The notes: generated by a model from the sequence alone, not told the origin. 64,000 nucleotides of DNA from Hygrophila difformis (GCA_030278955.1 JAOANR010000006.1:24373763-24437762); one strand, 5' to 3'. Positions 14,711-27,806 are shown, counted from the stretch's first letter. Made by a program: numbers and translations.

Positions 14711-15376
14711 TGCTACCGTAAATCCAACAAACAAAAATGCTAAATCTGCTAAAGTGGCAAAAATTAGCTGATAAACGAAATCCAAATAAATCGAATTTGA
14801 AGAAAGCATCGATGATCTAACCTCTCGCAGACTTGAATTGAATTCGGTTTCGGATCCTGAGAAGAGAAAACTCTTGAGAAGGAGCTAGAGCAATTACCAA
14901 CAAATGAAACCACTTAGCCCAGTAAAACGACTCTTCTCGTCGCATCTCACATTCTCCTATTACTATGAGTTAAAAGGGGGAAAAAAATCACATTTTTATT
15001 TTTAATTTTTAAGTTTTTTACTTTTTTGACAGAACCTTTATTTATGCATAAAAAAGTTACAACTATTATTTTTTAATAAATTCAATATTACTCATTTTAT
15101 AGAAAATTAAATATATTCTTTAACTCACTCAAATTTATTTTAAAAACAAATATTTTGTCAATTTAAAAAACATTCAATGAGCAAAATACACGCATTTACA
15201 CCTATTTATGTAATTTGTTTGGACTTTTTGCACCTAGGTTTTTTACTTGTTAATTTTTTCACTAAAACCTTAACTCTAAATAACTAAACTTAACTTAAAA
15301 CATGGTTAGGTTCCTTACCCTCAACCTAGGTTCACCCCACCCTATGCCTTCTCATGATTTTATAATTTATGTAACA
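14711..15376. other. Upstream region of VHA-F
   Basis: The segment just above the VHA-F start is the presumed promoter and leader. The rest is AT-rich intergenic sequence with no gene recognised. Confidence 0.5.
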
Positions 15377-15938
15377 CTAGATTTTTTCGCCCGCTGCGCA
15401 CGGGCAGTGGCGGAACTATATGAGGCTTGGGGGGCCATCCTCGAGTTCGAAATTTGTCTATTAATCTTTATATAGTTGTGTTTGTTTTAGCTATATTAGA
15501 AATTGTTTTTATATAATTCCGCCCCCTCAAACTCAAACATTGACATTAATATTTTATACAGTCGTATAAATTTAATTATATTAGAAATCATTTTTTAGTA
15601 ATTTATGGGAAAGAAAAGGAAATATAATGCAACATGTTTCTTTGTTAGTGAGCTTTTTTAACATAGCTTATATATTCTTTAAATCAAAGATATAGGCTCA
15701 TGTAGACTTATATGAAGAGAGTGACATAATTAGCAATCCAAAAAAATGAAAAATAGTTGATAGTTATTCTATGGAAATTAAAGATGAAATAAAGCAAAGT
15801 TATTTAGTGCATCCTCGCCTCCCTGCCCTAGACACTATGCGTCTGCCACTGCGCATAAGTGTTAAACTTATATGCTCACCGGTGCTGAACTTATATAAGT
15901 TTGTCAAATGAAAATATAATTTTTGGATTACATGAAGT

Positions 15939-16612
15939 TATGGATGGGAATAGACCATGCTACCCGACATGGGCCTATGGCCTAGTCTATCGAAGACCAT
16001 GTCAGACCAATTTTTTTTTTTATAAATAGGCTAGCCTTAGGTTTTTTTGAAAGCCTAATTAGCTAAATAGGTTCAGACCAAACTTTATATAAAAAAATTT
16101 ATTTGGCCTACTAAGTCGGCATAGTTATCATTATTTTTTTTAGGTGAATACCAGGATACCACATGCCTCATTGGAACCAAGACTAATCCCTCGAAAATTG
16201 GATGAGCATTAGTTATCATTATTAGTAAGTTTATGTTTATTGCATATAAATATGTGGTATCATTGTTGTTATTTTTGTGAAATAATTATTAATTTGATTT
16301 TATATAGGTTGTTAAAATATTTATAAGTCCTTTCTTCGTATATAAATAGTCATGGATAGACTTACCCAAGTGCACAAATTTATGTCTTCCAACATTATGA
16401 TTACATCCGGATATATATAAAATAATTTAAAGTTATTTTTAAAATAGGCTTAATCAGACTTTTAAAGGGCTTAAAAGCTGGCTTATTTAATTTTAATAGG
16501 CCATGTTAGGCTTATAAGATGGATCTATCTTGTGCCTTAAAAAATCGACATAGGCCTAGGCCGTTCAAACTTAACTCTAGCATGACCTATAGCCTAGCTA
16601 TTTCCACCCCTA
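15939..16612. mobile_element. Non-autonomous hAT element, 674 bp
   Basis: It begins TATGGATGGGAATAG and ends CTATTTCCACCCCTA (inverted). Flanks are CATGAAGT (15931-15938) and CATGAGGT (16613-16620), an 8-bp target duplication with one mismatch. The interior resembles the outer hAT at 9916-11028, with many AGGCCTA and TAAGCC words. It lies within the Helitron block. Confidence 0.88.
16137..16205 (-). mobile_element. SINE 3'-end fragment
   Basis: On the minus strand this stretch resembles the 3' halves of the SINEs at 16853 and 46077 (TCGAGGGATTAGTCTTGG then GGTATTCACC). It is a degenerate fragment inside the hAT element. Confidence 0.4.
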
Positions 16613-16852
16613 CATGAGGTTTAAAGTCTTTTGTTTAAATGGTGATAAGAATACATGCAACAAAATTTAAAAAAGAAATAAATGAAAGAAATAAGATAGA
16701 AAAATTCAAACCCCCAACCAGGTGGACATAATATAAAGTAGATTGCTTTTACCATTGAAAAACTAAATATATATATATATAGTTGTGCTTTTATATTTAA
16801 CATAATAAGAGCAATTGAAAAAAAATACCCTTAAACTATTCAAAATTCACCA

Positions 16853-17021
16853 ACAACAGTTGGCTTGAGTGGATTGGAGTTCTAAGTAAGGTCTCGGGTT
16901 CGAACATTGTATATGCAAAAAAATGCATTGGAAGAAGTGTTGTTAATTGCCTATGCAAATCCTCGATTGATTAGTCTTGGGTCCAATGTGGCCTGGGGAT
17001 ACCCGGTTACTCACCCAAAAA
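16853..17021 (+). mobile_element. tRNA-derived SINE
   Basis: It has a pol III-type box A region (TTGGCTTGAGTGGATTGG) and a box B (GGTTCGAAC), followed by a body shared with the copy at 46077-46305. AAAATTC occurs on both sides as a possible short target duplication. Confidence 0.7.
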
Positions 17022-17631
17022 ATTCGAATAAATTATATGTTTGTATTATTAAGGTTCTAAAAATATCATTTTACTCCCTAATATGTTGTCCCTTTTGACT
17101 ATTATCCCTAAAATTTTTAAAGAATACTATCTATACTTTTTTGTTATCTTTTCATTTTTTAAGGGGAAAAAAATAATTTCCAAAAGATATACCCCAATTA
17201 AAAAAAAAAAATTCTAAAATAAGTACTTAAACTAATTTTTCGACAAAAACAGTCCCCAACTTTATAATATTAGAAAAAATAATTAATTTCCCCATTTCCC
17301 TTAGAAATATCATTTAACACTCATCAACTTTTCAAAATTTTTATTTTTGCCCTATTCTTTTAGAAATATAGATGTTGAGGTGTCATCATGAGAACCATAG
17401 ATATATCAATATTAATTTACAGATGAAATCTTAGAAAGATATCTTTTAAGAAGATTTAAAATGATTAAATTTAATTCAAAATTTATTATATAGACACGTG
17501 GCAGCATTTGGTATTTTTTAGAGGATGACGTGGCGTTTATAATATGTTTATGATGTTTTCTAATAATTTACAGATGTACCCATGAGTTGATATTTTTTTT
17601 TAAAAAAATCTAAGATTGAAATATTTGATTT

Positions 17632-18481
17632 AATAAGGGCAATACAGTCTGAACATGCCAAAAAATATTCAGAATTTATTATATAATTTTTTTTAAATTT
17701 ATTCTATTGATTGAGGATAATATTTTAGACTCATATTTACATATAATCAATATAACCAATATAATATATTTGAAAATATAACATATTCAATTAAAGGATT
17801 TATAATATATTGGTTTTACTAAATTTGTCATAAACATCAAATATATTATAATTTGTTTCCAATTTATATCTTTGTAAAATATATGAAAAGATTTCTCAGG
17901 ATTTTCATATACTAATAAATAGATTTAGTATCTAAATAAAGGATTTAAAAGGTTGATGACGTGGCAAGGAAGATGATTATGCGCTGATGTGTGAATGACT
18001 GTATTTTTTTGTATGATTAATCAGCGCATACGTGGAAACCCAGGGCATAATTACTTTTTAACCCTTAAAATTAAAAAAGGATGAAGTATATTTAATAAGG
18101 GCAATACAGTCTGAACCTGCCAAAAAGTATTCAGGATTTATTATATAGATTATTAACCATCAAATATATTATAATTTGTTTAAAATTTATATCTTTTGAA
18201 AATATATAAAAAGATTTTTTTAAAGATTTGTTTATAATATATTATAGATTCATGATCTAAATATAGTATTAAAAGTTGATGATATGGCAAGTATAATTAA
18301 TCAGCGCTGACGTGTATCATGTATGATTAATCAGCGCTGACGTGGATTAATTGTAGCCATTGATTGAAAAATGGTGGTATAATTACTGATAAGACCCTAA
18401 AGATTAAAAAAATTTAGTTATATTGAATAAGGACAATACAGTCTGCACAAGCCGAAAAGTATTCAGGATTTATTATATAGA
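17632..18481. repeat. Three copies of a Helitron 5'-terminal segment
   Basis: A segment of about 58 bp containing GGCAATACAGTCTG, ATTCAGGATTTATTATATAG and close variants ends near 17694, 18149 and 18481. Between copies, the words ATTAATCAGCGC and GACGTGG are also repeated. On the minus strand each copy is a potential Helitron 5' end. Confidence 0.8.
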
Positions 18482-18636
18482 TATGCTTCTATCACCTATT
18501 TTTTAACCAGACGGTTAAAAAATAATAATATTTTCTCTGTTCTATTTAACTTATTTTGTTTTATTTCTGCACATAATTCAATATATTTTTCAATTGTTAA
18601 TATCTCAAAATATATAATAAAAAATTATATAAAATA

Positions 18637-18900
18637 TACTACCTCCGTTCCTTTTTAAATGCACGTTTTGACTTTTGGTACTGTTCATTGAGTAGCTTTG
18701 ACTCGACTTTTTAATACAATTATATAAGATAAAATATAGTCAAGTGAGATCTTGTTGGATTCGTCTAATCGCATAGATTTAGAATATCAAATTTTCATAA
18801 TTTTTACTTGTATGCACTTTGAGTTATGAAGCATTAAAGATATGTATTGGATTGCGTGAAATGTGGGTCCGTAGCATTTAAAAAGGAACGGAGGAAGTAT
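18637..18900. mobile_element. Stowaway/mariner-like MITE
   Basis: The ends are TACTACCTCCGTTCC and GGAACGGAGGAAGTA. The interior includes AGTCAAGTGAGATCTTG, the same core (other strand) as the MITE at 5405. Confidence 0.8.
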
Positions 18901-19438
18901 ATTTTAAAACTACATGATTTTACGGTTCTAACAAAACCCAACTTAACTATTATTTTTTCCAAATATATATATTTGAGTCAAAGTTAAAATAATAAACAGT
19001 ACTAAAAAGTCAAACAGGACATGTAAGGTGAGACTGAGGAAATAATAATTTAAAACCGCACCAGGTACCATGTTGACAACCCGCAAAGTAACTTTGTCAT
19101 TCTCCTTTTATCTTTTTATATATTCGCTTTTTTGTCCTGTTCTTTGTTTTATAGAATCTGTACTTTTTAAATTGAACATTACCCTGCTAGTGCCTGCAGA
19201 GTGCAGATTACTAGTATTTTGATAGGCAATACCGCAATAGTACTTTTACGTATTTGTTCTTGCAATTGGTACAACACTAGACACTACTAGTACAACCTGA
19301 TGCATGCCTACATACTGCATACATAACATAAAATAACATGTGGATTATGCTATAATCTATCTTGGGGGAACTCCAACCAAACCACCCATGCCATCATCAC
19401 AAACATCAACCAAAGCTTGTCCAGACCATGACCCTCTT
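18901..19438. other. 3' flank of the guanylate-binding protein gene
   Basis: AT-rich sequence without recognised genes. The last ~90 bp before 19438 are the likely 3' UTR of the minus-strand gene. Confidence 0.5.
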
Positions 19439-22400
19439 TCATTCCGATCTCCTCTGCTCTTTCTGATTGCCGTAAATGGGTAATAACCAGCACGATCCGT
19501 GCTTTCCCTTTCCATAGCATCGCCAGTAAAGCATCAAAATCGCAGCCACAACCCCTACTGGGATAGCCCATCTGTTGCGAAATGTACAAATGATCTTGTA
19601 AGGAGAAATATCAACAATACATATTAGTTAAACTTCTAAGGAGCAGAGCAGATCTTTCTGAGAATAAAATCGCTGCACTTATATTATAGGTATGTGGGGG
19701 TTGGGATTAGTTGAGTTTCTGCTTCACGATAACAATCTACCCAACAGGATTTGTTCGTAAACTTACCTGTCCAGATCGAGGATAGGGCTGTAGACGATAG
19801 TTTCCCAAGCCTGCACAATTGCGTGCCATACTGGATTATAGTAGAGAGATTCTGATGACCAAAACATGCGTGTGTATGTCTCCAAGAATATAAAAAGAAC
19901 CCACGCGCCAATCTCGATGATGATAAACTTTATGATGAACCGACCCACCACCACCATTGCGAGCGAGAAAGCCACCAACCAATTGAACAACCGGTGGTTG
20001 TACTCCTTGATGAATTGAGATTTTGATTTCCCCAGCATCTGCATTTATGAAATGAAATCTAAGACAAGAGATGAATAAATATAACCGAGAACAAACTAAA
20101 GAATGGTAATCCTACCTTCGCCATCCGTGCCTTGTAGTTGGCCTTGGAAGGCCCGACACATTCTCTTTCAAAACTTTGGTTGCACTGGAGAAATCCTGCA
20201 TTGAATTTAGCCATAGAAGGAAGTCTAAGGACTTGTAGTTGGTCCATTTTTTCCTCACAACCAGTGTATAGTGCGTCGCAGAGCTTTGAAGATTGATGTT
20301 CGTTGGCCAGAATGAAGTTCTTGAATGCCTACATGCATAGAATTTGGAATGAGCCCCAGAAAATTTAGTGAATTCGAGCAATGTTCGTTGCCATGAGTCA
20401 TGTTACCTTCTCAATTTCTTCAGCCAACATCTCGGCTGATCTCTTGGCATGGTGGAGACCAAAATGTTGCTCATCAAATGCTACAGTTGCAGCTTCTTTG
20501 GAATCATCATGAGCCTGTTGGAGAGACTCCTCGGATATCGGCAAGTTCATGTAACTCATACGACTGGTATATAGTTTCAAACAACGCTCCAGAATACCTT
20601 TATTGAAGACCTCCACAAGAGATCCAGTCGACGGAATCTCTCCTTTATTTAAGGCCTCTAGAATCTGGGACACAAATATTCACTTTACGATGAGGAAAAT
20701 GAAAACCTGAAGGAAGTGATAAAACAATTTTCTGTTTAAACATATCACTATAACTTCAACAATTTCTTCAATAAGGCAATGTATCCCTTTTGTAGTAAAT
20801 AATATCCATAAACACCAATTATGAAATTCGTAAGATCAATTAATTTTACTGAACTTTAGGAGAGTTCCAGAAGTAGTCTTGATCAGAGAATTGCACCTGT
20901 TTTAAAAAGGATACAAATTCCTTTCCGTTGAGAGTTTTACCCTGGACAATCTTTGGGCGGATGATGGAGGAAACAATTGTTTTCAATTGTTGTCTCTTCC
21001 TAACGTATGTAGGATCGAGTTCATCATCTTTCAAGTCACAGAGCTTTGTGCGTTGGAGGTGGGGCTGTAACAATGATCAGATGGATGCAAATGTTAAACC
21101 ATTCTAAGAAGCCTACTTTAAAGTGCTATCATCCAAAAAAATTGTCGTGTGGAAGAACAAAGGACAAAATGAGAAGTTGAGATGTTTCAAGCATCTGAGA
21201 ATCCTAGTATGAATGCAGTGTCAACAAAATCCTAATCTGGAGCGATATGGTCAAATGTATAGAGCGATGAGAATGAAAAAGCCAAACAAAGTAGTACAAC
21301 CATGAGCATATTGATAATGCATTGGGCTTGTTTCAATTGAAGGACCTCAAAGAAAGGAAAAGTTCATACACACAAACCTGAGGTAAGCTGAATGCGGTGC
21401 TATTATCACCCATTACAGCCAAAGAATCACGAATCCGGTTCACCTGAGACAATGACCAAAAGCATGACAGGATATTTCTAACATAATAGCTAATGATCAA
21501 TTAGGAAAAAGCAATGATTGCACAAACCTGATCAATATTCTTATCCCCTGCTTGAAATAATCATCCACATGAACTTCTTAATCAATTATTCCAGAAAAAG
21601 AGTAAGTAGTATATAAACACTATATTGAAGCCTTAAAAACTGACTGTTGGAATTGGGGACTCGTTGTAAGGCCTCATCAACCATTTCTTGCACCGACTTT
21701 CCTTCTGAAAATGCCAATGGAAAGTAAGATGAGTGGTAAAGAAGGAAAGTGGAAAACTCAATAATTTTAATGGATGTAGTTATATGTCCTGTTCATTGAT
21801 ATCGGCACACTTACGTAGGAAATCTCGCTGGATTAGCCACAATAACTTAGCTGGTTCAAAAGCCACATCTTGCCCCTGAGAAAAGTCAAAATGTAGCACA
21901 AAATTTGACGCAATGTTCTATTTCTGGAAATCTCAGTCAAAATATTGATGAACAATGGTGTTCACAAAAATGGTAGATTTATTACCTTTACTCTGTTTGT
22001 CATGGGCGTACAAGCAGCAGAAATGACATAAACACAGAATCAGAAGAAGCTGAAACGACATGATAAACTAAATTATACTTAAAGCAACTTATATGTTGTT
22101 ACAAACCTTCCATAAAATTCTTCAGCAAGTTCAACTGCAAATGATAATCTAGATATATCTGCTTCACGTATCTAAGAAGAGAACATAGCAAAAGCTTACT
22201 GTCAGTGAATAAATCCCAGCACAGAATAGACCTTGGCAATTCAAAAATAATGAAAATAATCACAAAGAATGTAATATTAAGATTGCACTAGACAGTAGAC
22301 ACCCTAAAAGAAAGCGAATTCTAATACAGTAAAATGGAACTGGGCATTCTCCATTTAACACACTCAGCATGGTAATAGTGTGTCGAACATATACAGCAAT

Positions 22401-24833
22401 TAGCATACTTACAATATCCAAACTCAGATTTATATATAAAGAAGTAAAAAAAATAAAAGAGCAGCAACTCACAGCATAGGATTGTGAATCTTCAGGCATA
22501 TCAATAGTTTATTTGCAATATCCTCACAACAAATGCATTTTTTTTAACCAAATTATATGCCTAGAGCTATGAATTATGATCTAACTTAACATGGTCATTA
22601 CAATAGGGATTATGCTTACAAAGAAAGGTACTAACCGTCTCAGGCAGATTATATATAAGCACAGAACTCATCACTGTTGCTAGGGCAAAAATTCTGTCAA
22701 GCAAGAAGTAGGAGAATTGAATCAAAATTTTAAATTCAATCTAGTAACGGCTTTTCACTATATTGAAGCTATTAATCGTAAATTCTAGAAATTATAGCCA
22801 TTATATACCTGTCATCATATACATTTGATTTCCCAACACTTTCAAATCCCTCAGTATCAAGATAGAAGACAGATGTTTTATTTCCATCAATATCCAGTTC
22901 AACAGGGGCTCCCCAAACCCATATACCTTTAGAAACCAACACAACTTTGAGCACCATGAAATAGCAAGATGAACAATTTGTACAGATATAAGCCCTGATT
23001 TACAAATTTCTATCACAAACCTTTAGTTTTAGTATCACGCAAGTGCCCAACGCCAAAACCTGCTATGTTGGACTTCAATTCAGGAATTAAAGAGAAAGGG
23101 CAGAAACAATGGCCAAATTGTGACAAGAAAAACTATGAAACTCCACCTTCTGAACATGACAATGACAGAAGCTGGTTGAGTAGAAATGATTTTCCAGAAC
23201 GGTATGGACCAATAACCTGGTAAGGCCGTACACTGTGTCAGAGAGGACTGGAGATATTATGAACACATTAAAAAGAACCTCAAGGGATTGTATCCCACCA
23301 AACAGTTTCAACACTTTCTTTGCCAATCACCAATGAGTATTAAACAAATATGGCCAACACTTTCTTTACAAGTCTAAGTGATTATCATCTTATACAGAAA
23401 AAGTTAAAAACAACACGTAAGATAGATTTATCTTGGAAAAGAAAATATGACATTCTAGTGACATTGTTAAAGACTTACTGCAACAGCTGCTATTGGCGTA
23501 GTGATTCTCTCAATTGCCTCCAAGCCTTCGCTTGAAAGGCAAAGCTTTGTGTGGCCAGGATCTGGTTCTATAATAGGAAACCTATACAGCAGGAACAATT
23601 TAAGGATTGAAATAGATTGATGTAGGCAAGTAATAAAACGCACAGGCATATGTCGAATATGTATGCATAGATAAACTCAGCATGATGATTGATGAAAAGG
23701 ATTATATCAATGAATCTTGAGGTAAATAACCAGAAGTTCAGAACAAATCTTTTGAAATAAAATTAATGCAACAAACATGACTATGGATAAGTACCATTAG
23801 TACCTTTTGTCTGTCCGTGATTCATTTTCTTATCAATGAACATTTTTTGGTGCTCATCAAAAGCAAAGGGAATGGATAGTTCTAGATTATATATCCCACC
23901 TCAAGCATACTAATCAAATGAGATTATGATCTCAAGAATAAAGACTACTAGAATCAAAACTAAATTTGCACCTATTCACTGATAAATTATAAGCATTCCC
24001 TGTCGGGTAGCAGTCCTAAAATCGCACGTACATAAATTCACTCCATGCTTGACAGAAACACTAAAACTGAACCGAACTCCTTGGTCCACTATCAGCAACC
24101 CCCAGCCCCACCCCAAAGAAAAAGAAAATAATAAAAAGACAAATTAATCTCGAAGCAGCCATATACTTCCTCCGTATCCCTATGTTTTTTACATTACAAT
24201 TTTTCACACAGTTGAATGCACATTTTAAACCATTAATAAGTCAAGTTCGGTATAAGTAAAAATTCTAAAAGTTCAATATTTAAAAACTACAGACGAGACG
24301 AATCTAACAAGATCTCACTTAGATATATTTTAACTTGTATAACTATGTTAAAACTTTAAGTGAAAGTTTGTTTATGAATAGTACCACATTACCTAACCTA
24401 AAGATCATACGGAGGAAGTACTTTCTGTAAGTACTTCTCATATACACTAAAGAAGATAACCAAAATTAATCTGGAAGCAGCCATTTACTTCTCATATACA
24501 CTGACTTAAGAGCACTCTGTAACATTTACGAAAATTGTTGAATGAAACTGTGGTCCAAAGTAACTATTTTAATTCGTTCGAACAACTTCAAGACAATTCC
24601 AACGAAGTTGGCCAACATCAGCCCCCTCGGGGTTTTCGAAAGAAACATGAAAACCCAAATGATGAAAGCAAATGCACATCAACCAAACATACATACAAAT
24701 AAATATACAGATCGAAAGACAACACATAACAGTTGCGCACTCACGCTTGGCGAAAATTTTCAATACTGGACGATCCAAATGCAAACAAAGCAAGCAAAAT
24801 GAACAGGGCAGCGACCCGTGCAACAATCCGCAT
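19439..24833 (-). CDS. Guanylate-binding family protein (dynamin-like GTPase), 599 aa
   Basis: Seventeen minus-strand exons give a continuous 1,800-nt frame: 24833-24745, 23581-23479, 23216-23147, 23059-23021, 22926-22809, 22693-22636, 22171-22107, 21992-21986, 21875-21815, 21704-21645, 21547-21528, 21443-21378, 21064-20897, 20664-20407, 20328-20116, 20038-19767, 19571-19439. It matches the plant GBP/atlastin-related GTPases. Residues 1-20 are a hydrophobic signal or anchor (ARVAALFILLALFAFG). The P-loop is GPYRSGKS (67-74), switch II is DTEG (124-127), and the GBP-type RD base-recognition motif is at 200-201. A helical C-terminal region follows, with hydrophobic segments near 484-510 and 558-572, suggesting a membrane-bound protein. 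The cellular role is not shown by the sequence. Exon 8 is a 7-nt microexon, needed to keep the frame and supply the Val-Lys before GQDV. No disruption is seen. Confidence 0.94.
24169..24420. mobile_element. Stowaway/mariner-like MITE in intron 1 of the GBP gene
   Basis: The ends are TACTTCCTCCGTATCC and ATACGGAGGAAGTA. The interior has ATCTAACAAGATCTCACTT. It lies in the large first intron and matches, in inverse orientation, the copy at 45738. Confidence 0.8.
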
Positions 24834-25317
24834 CTCTGATTTGAGAAGACAAAGTTTTTCCTAAACAGTACAGAATGAATTCAAATGCACGGTATTGAAC
24901 CATCCGAAAAGAGAATCAATGCAGAAACAAAGAAGATATATCCAAAAAAAAAATATGGCATTCAAGATTAGAAATGGGAGATGGTATGTGCAGTTCCTTG
25001 TACGTCAAATCAAGATTAGAAAATCATTGCACAAAACAATGGTATATTGACGTAATTACAATAGCAGCAGGGAAGACTTGGAGGAGAGGAATGAGAGCTT
25101 CCCATTCCCTGATGATGATGTAGCATCTCGGGAATGCCGAATGCCCCAACGGGCCGCGAAGTAGGGATTCTTCCCCCTCTTTGGGGACTTGTCAGTGATC
25201 CGATTTTATTTCTTTAATTCTTTTCTCCTCGGGATGTTATAGTAGAAGTGTAGAACTATTAATTTATTTTATTTTTATTAAGGTCAATTCCAACCATATA
25301 CTCCATTTAGGGATGTA
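24834..25317. other. Upstream region of the GBP gene
   Basis: Presumed promoter and 5' leader of the minus-strand gene. No other feature is recognised. Confidence 0.5.
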
Positions 25318-26176
25318 AACAGGTAGGGTAGAGTACGGGTAGGCCTCCTCCACTCACTACCCGAAATATAATTATCCTACCCTTACCCTACTCTATTACC
25401 CTAAAATCAAATATCGGGTAGGATTCGGGCAATACCCGTCGGGTATGCGGATTATCCGCGGGTAAACGGGTACCCGAAATCTTAAATATTACTCCCTCCG
25501 TCCCATTCCAAATGTCCTACTTACTATTTTTGAATGTTCCATTACAAATGTCTTCTTTCTATAAATAGAAATAATTTTCACCCTCCAACAACTATGTGGA
25601 CCCCACCATATACTCACAAACCAACTCTACCTTAATTCTTGTGCCCAACAGTAACAAGACACTTGGAGTGGGACGGAGGGAGTACTACATAGTTAACCAA
25701 CTCTACCCGACCCAACTTTAATAAAGAAAAACTTATTTTTCACCATAAAAAAATAAATAAAACCTTCATTATTGCACGGAAATAAATTTTAAAAGAATAT
25801 TTAAAAGAAACCGCTAAAGCAACATAAATTTAAGAATATTCAGTAAAAAATTCATAAATCTTTTTACTGTCAAATCTCAAACGTTAATAAATTTGAAATA
25901 TAAAAATAAATAAATAAATAAATATATAAATATATCTCAATATATAATATAAATTAAATATATATAAGTTTATATAGATGAATAAATATATATATATATT
26001 TAATCGGGTAGGGTAATCGGGTAATATATGAAATCCGTACCCTACCCGCCCCGATATGATTTATTTCGGTTTCGAGTAATACCCTACCCGATTATCCGAT
26101 TATCTCTACCCTACCCTACCCGATACCCGATTACCCGACGGGTTACCCGACCCCACGGGTAATGTTGACATCCCTA
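25318..26176. mobile_element. hAT-like MITE with nested insertion
   Basis: It begins TAGGGATGTAAACAGG and ends ATGTTGACATCCCTA. Both arms are full of GGGTAGGGTA/TACCCTACCC words. I did not find matching 8-bp flanks. The MITE at 25490-25684 is inserted in it. Confidence 0.7.
25490..25684. mobile_element. Mariner-type MITE, TACTCCCTCCGTCCC ends
   Basis: Near-perfect terminal inverted repeats (TACTCCCTCCGTCCCATTCC and its complement at the right end) enclose ~195 bp. It is nested in the hAT-like element. Its interior differs from the other MITE group and lacks the AGATCTCACTT core. Confidence 0.88.
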
Positions 26177-26284
26177 TAAGTACTTCAATGATTTTGAAAT
26201 ATGCGCACACCTCTATTGTAAAGTATGTACTTCACTTCTATGTTCCTTATTTATTGCCACATATGATATTTTGACACTCTTTAT

Positions 26285-26360
26285 TGCATAACTTTAGTTC
26301 GATTTTTTAATACAATTATGTAAAATAAAATATAGTCAAGTGAGATTTTGTTGGATAAAA
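26285..26360. mobile_element. Fragment of the Stowaway-like MITE core
   Basis: AAATATAGTCAAGTGAGAT and the preceding TTTTTTAATACAATTATG match the interior of the other MITEs, but no terminal repeats are present here. Confidence 0.5.
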
Positions 26361-26486
26361 AATTTGAAATGCCTTCAATGATTTTAAAATTTGAAATTAC
26401 TCATCACACACAGCACTTTACGAATGTACACTCATCCTTTACTATATCACTCAGTGGAAGCATAAGCCATACCCATATAGATATGA

Positions 26487-27112
26487 GTGAAGTTAGGGTG
26501 CGACTAAGGGGAGTGTCTTAATGTACTGCGACCTTTTACCACAATTGATTAGCTTTTTAAATCAACGGTTGAGATGAACTGGAAGGGTAAAAAAGTCATT
26601 TTGTCATATTATTCCAAAATGTACTGTAGTACATTTCAGCGACAACTTATATATATTTCAACGATTTACTTATATTTCAGCGACATGCGTAATTTTTTCA
26701 GCACGCCTTCTGTTTATTTCAGCGACATACGATATTATATTTCAGCGACGTATGTTAGTATATTTCAGCGATTTGATAATGTTCATTTCAACGACTTTAT
26801 AAAAGTTGAAACTCTAATTCTTTGGTTTAATATATTTCAGCGACGACCTATGTATATTTCAGCGACGGGCTGTGTGTATTTTAGCGACATACACGGTATT
26901 TTTCAGCGACATGAAGTATATAATATTTTAGCGACACACATTAGTATTTTTCAGCGATAACCTTATGTGTATTTTTCAACGACTCGACATTATACATTTT
27001 TTTGACAACGTTACCCTTTTACATTTTGAACCGTTAGATTTTAAATGAACGATTGGGATTAGTGCCTTGATGTGCTGCGAATTTTGTTGATTGCACCGTA
27101 ACTAATCCCCTA
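26487..27112. mobile_element. Putative transposable element with internal phased repeats
   Basis: Short inverted ends are visible: AGTTAGGGTGCGA at the left and TTGCACCGTAACT at the right. A second inverted pair lies further in (AAATCAACGGTT against AACCGTTAGATTTT), then GGGTAAAAAAG against TTACCCTTTT. A direct motif GTGYCTTRATGTRCTGCGA occurs near both ends. Between these lies the phased repeat array. No transposase frame exists and class and target duplication are unresolved; MULE-like is possible. Confidence 0.5.
26634..26983 (+). repeat. Fifteen TTTCAGCGAC motifs at ~22-bp spacing
   Basis: Motif starts are 26634, 26656, 26675, 26696, 26717, 26740, 26763, 26786, 26835, 26857, 26879, 26901, 26926, 26949 and 26974. 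Spacing is 19-25 bp except one gap of 49, about two periods, where a unit has decayed. The decamer is conserved (variants TTTCAACGAC and TTTTAGCGAC) while the ~12-bp spacers vary freely. Confidence 0.9.
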
Positions 27113-27210
27113 CCCCTATAACCCAAATTGAATTCACCGTCTACATAAGTCCTATACATTACTTACCATGGAAGGACATGAAGGTTTTGGGCGGCAGAGA
27201 TAACCAAACA

Positions 27211-27732
<522 letters not shown>

Positions 27733-27806
27733 ATCATGATGATCATTATTATTATTATTATTATTATTTATTTTTTTTCCATTCAGCTCATTCATTAGTG
27801 GTATTT

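Larger units (their letters stand above)
15377..18481 (-). mobile_element. Helitron-like element(s), minus orientation
   Basis: Read on the minus strand, the 3' end has the hairpin GCCCGTGCGCAGCGGGC followed by GAAAAAAT and CTAG (15377-15380), with host T next to it: the canonical Helitron terminus. The 5' end reads TCTATATAATAAATCCTGAA and finishes at 18481, with host A. A second element in this window (57595-59279) has the same two ends. No Rep/helicase frame is present. Two further copies of the 5' terminus lie at about 17694 and 18149, so more than one Helitron may be stacked here. A hAT MITE and a SINE are nested inside. Confidence 0.7.

Noticed and set aside
24569..24826. Minus-strand ORF overlapping the GBP first exon
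   Set aside because: It is in a different frame. The ATG at 24833 gives a signal sequence and a phase-correct donor into exon 2.
25318..26176. 8-bp target duplication for this hAT-like element
   Set aside because: Flanks ACTCCATT and TAAGTACT do not match, so the class rests on the termini alone.
26574..26960. 128-codon plus-strand frame rich in FQR/ISAT phrases
   Set aside because: It is a by-product of the TTTCAGCGAC repeats with no recognisable fold.
26634..26983. CRISPR-like array
   Set aside because: The repeated part is a 10-bp degenerate motif with 12-bp spacers in a plant genome. No cas genes, wrong size and wrong organism type.
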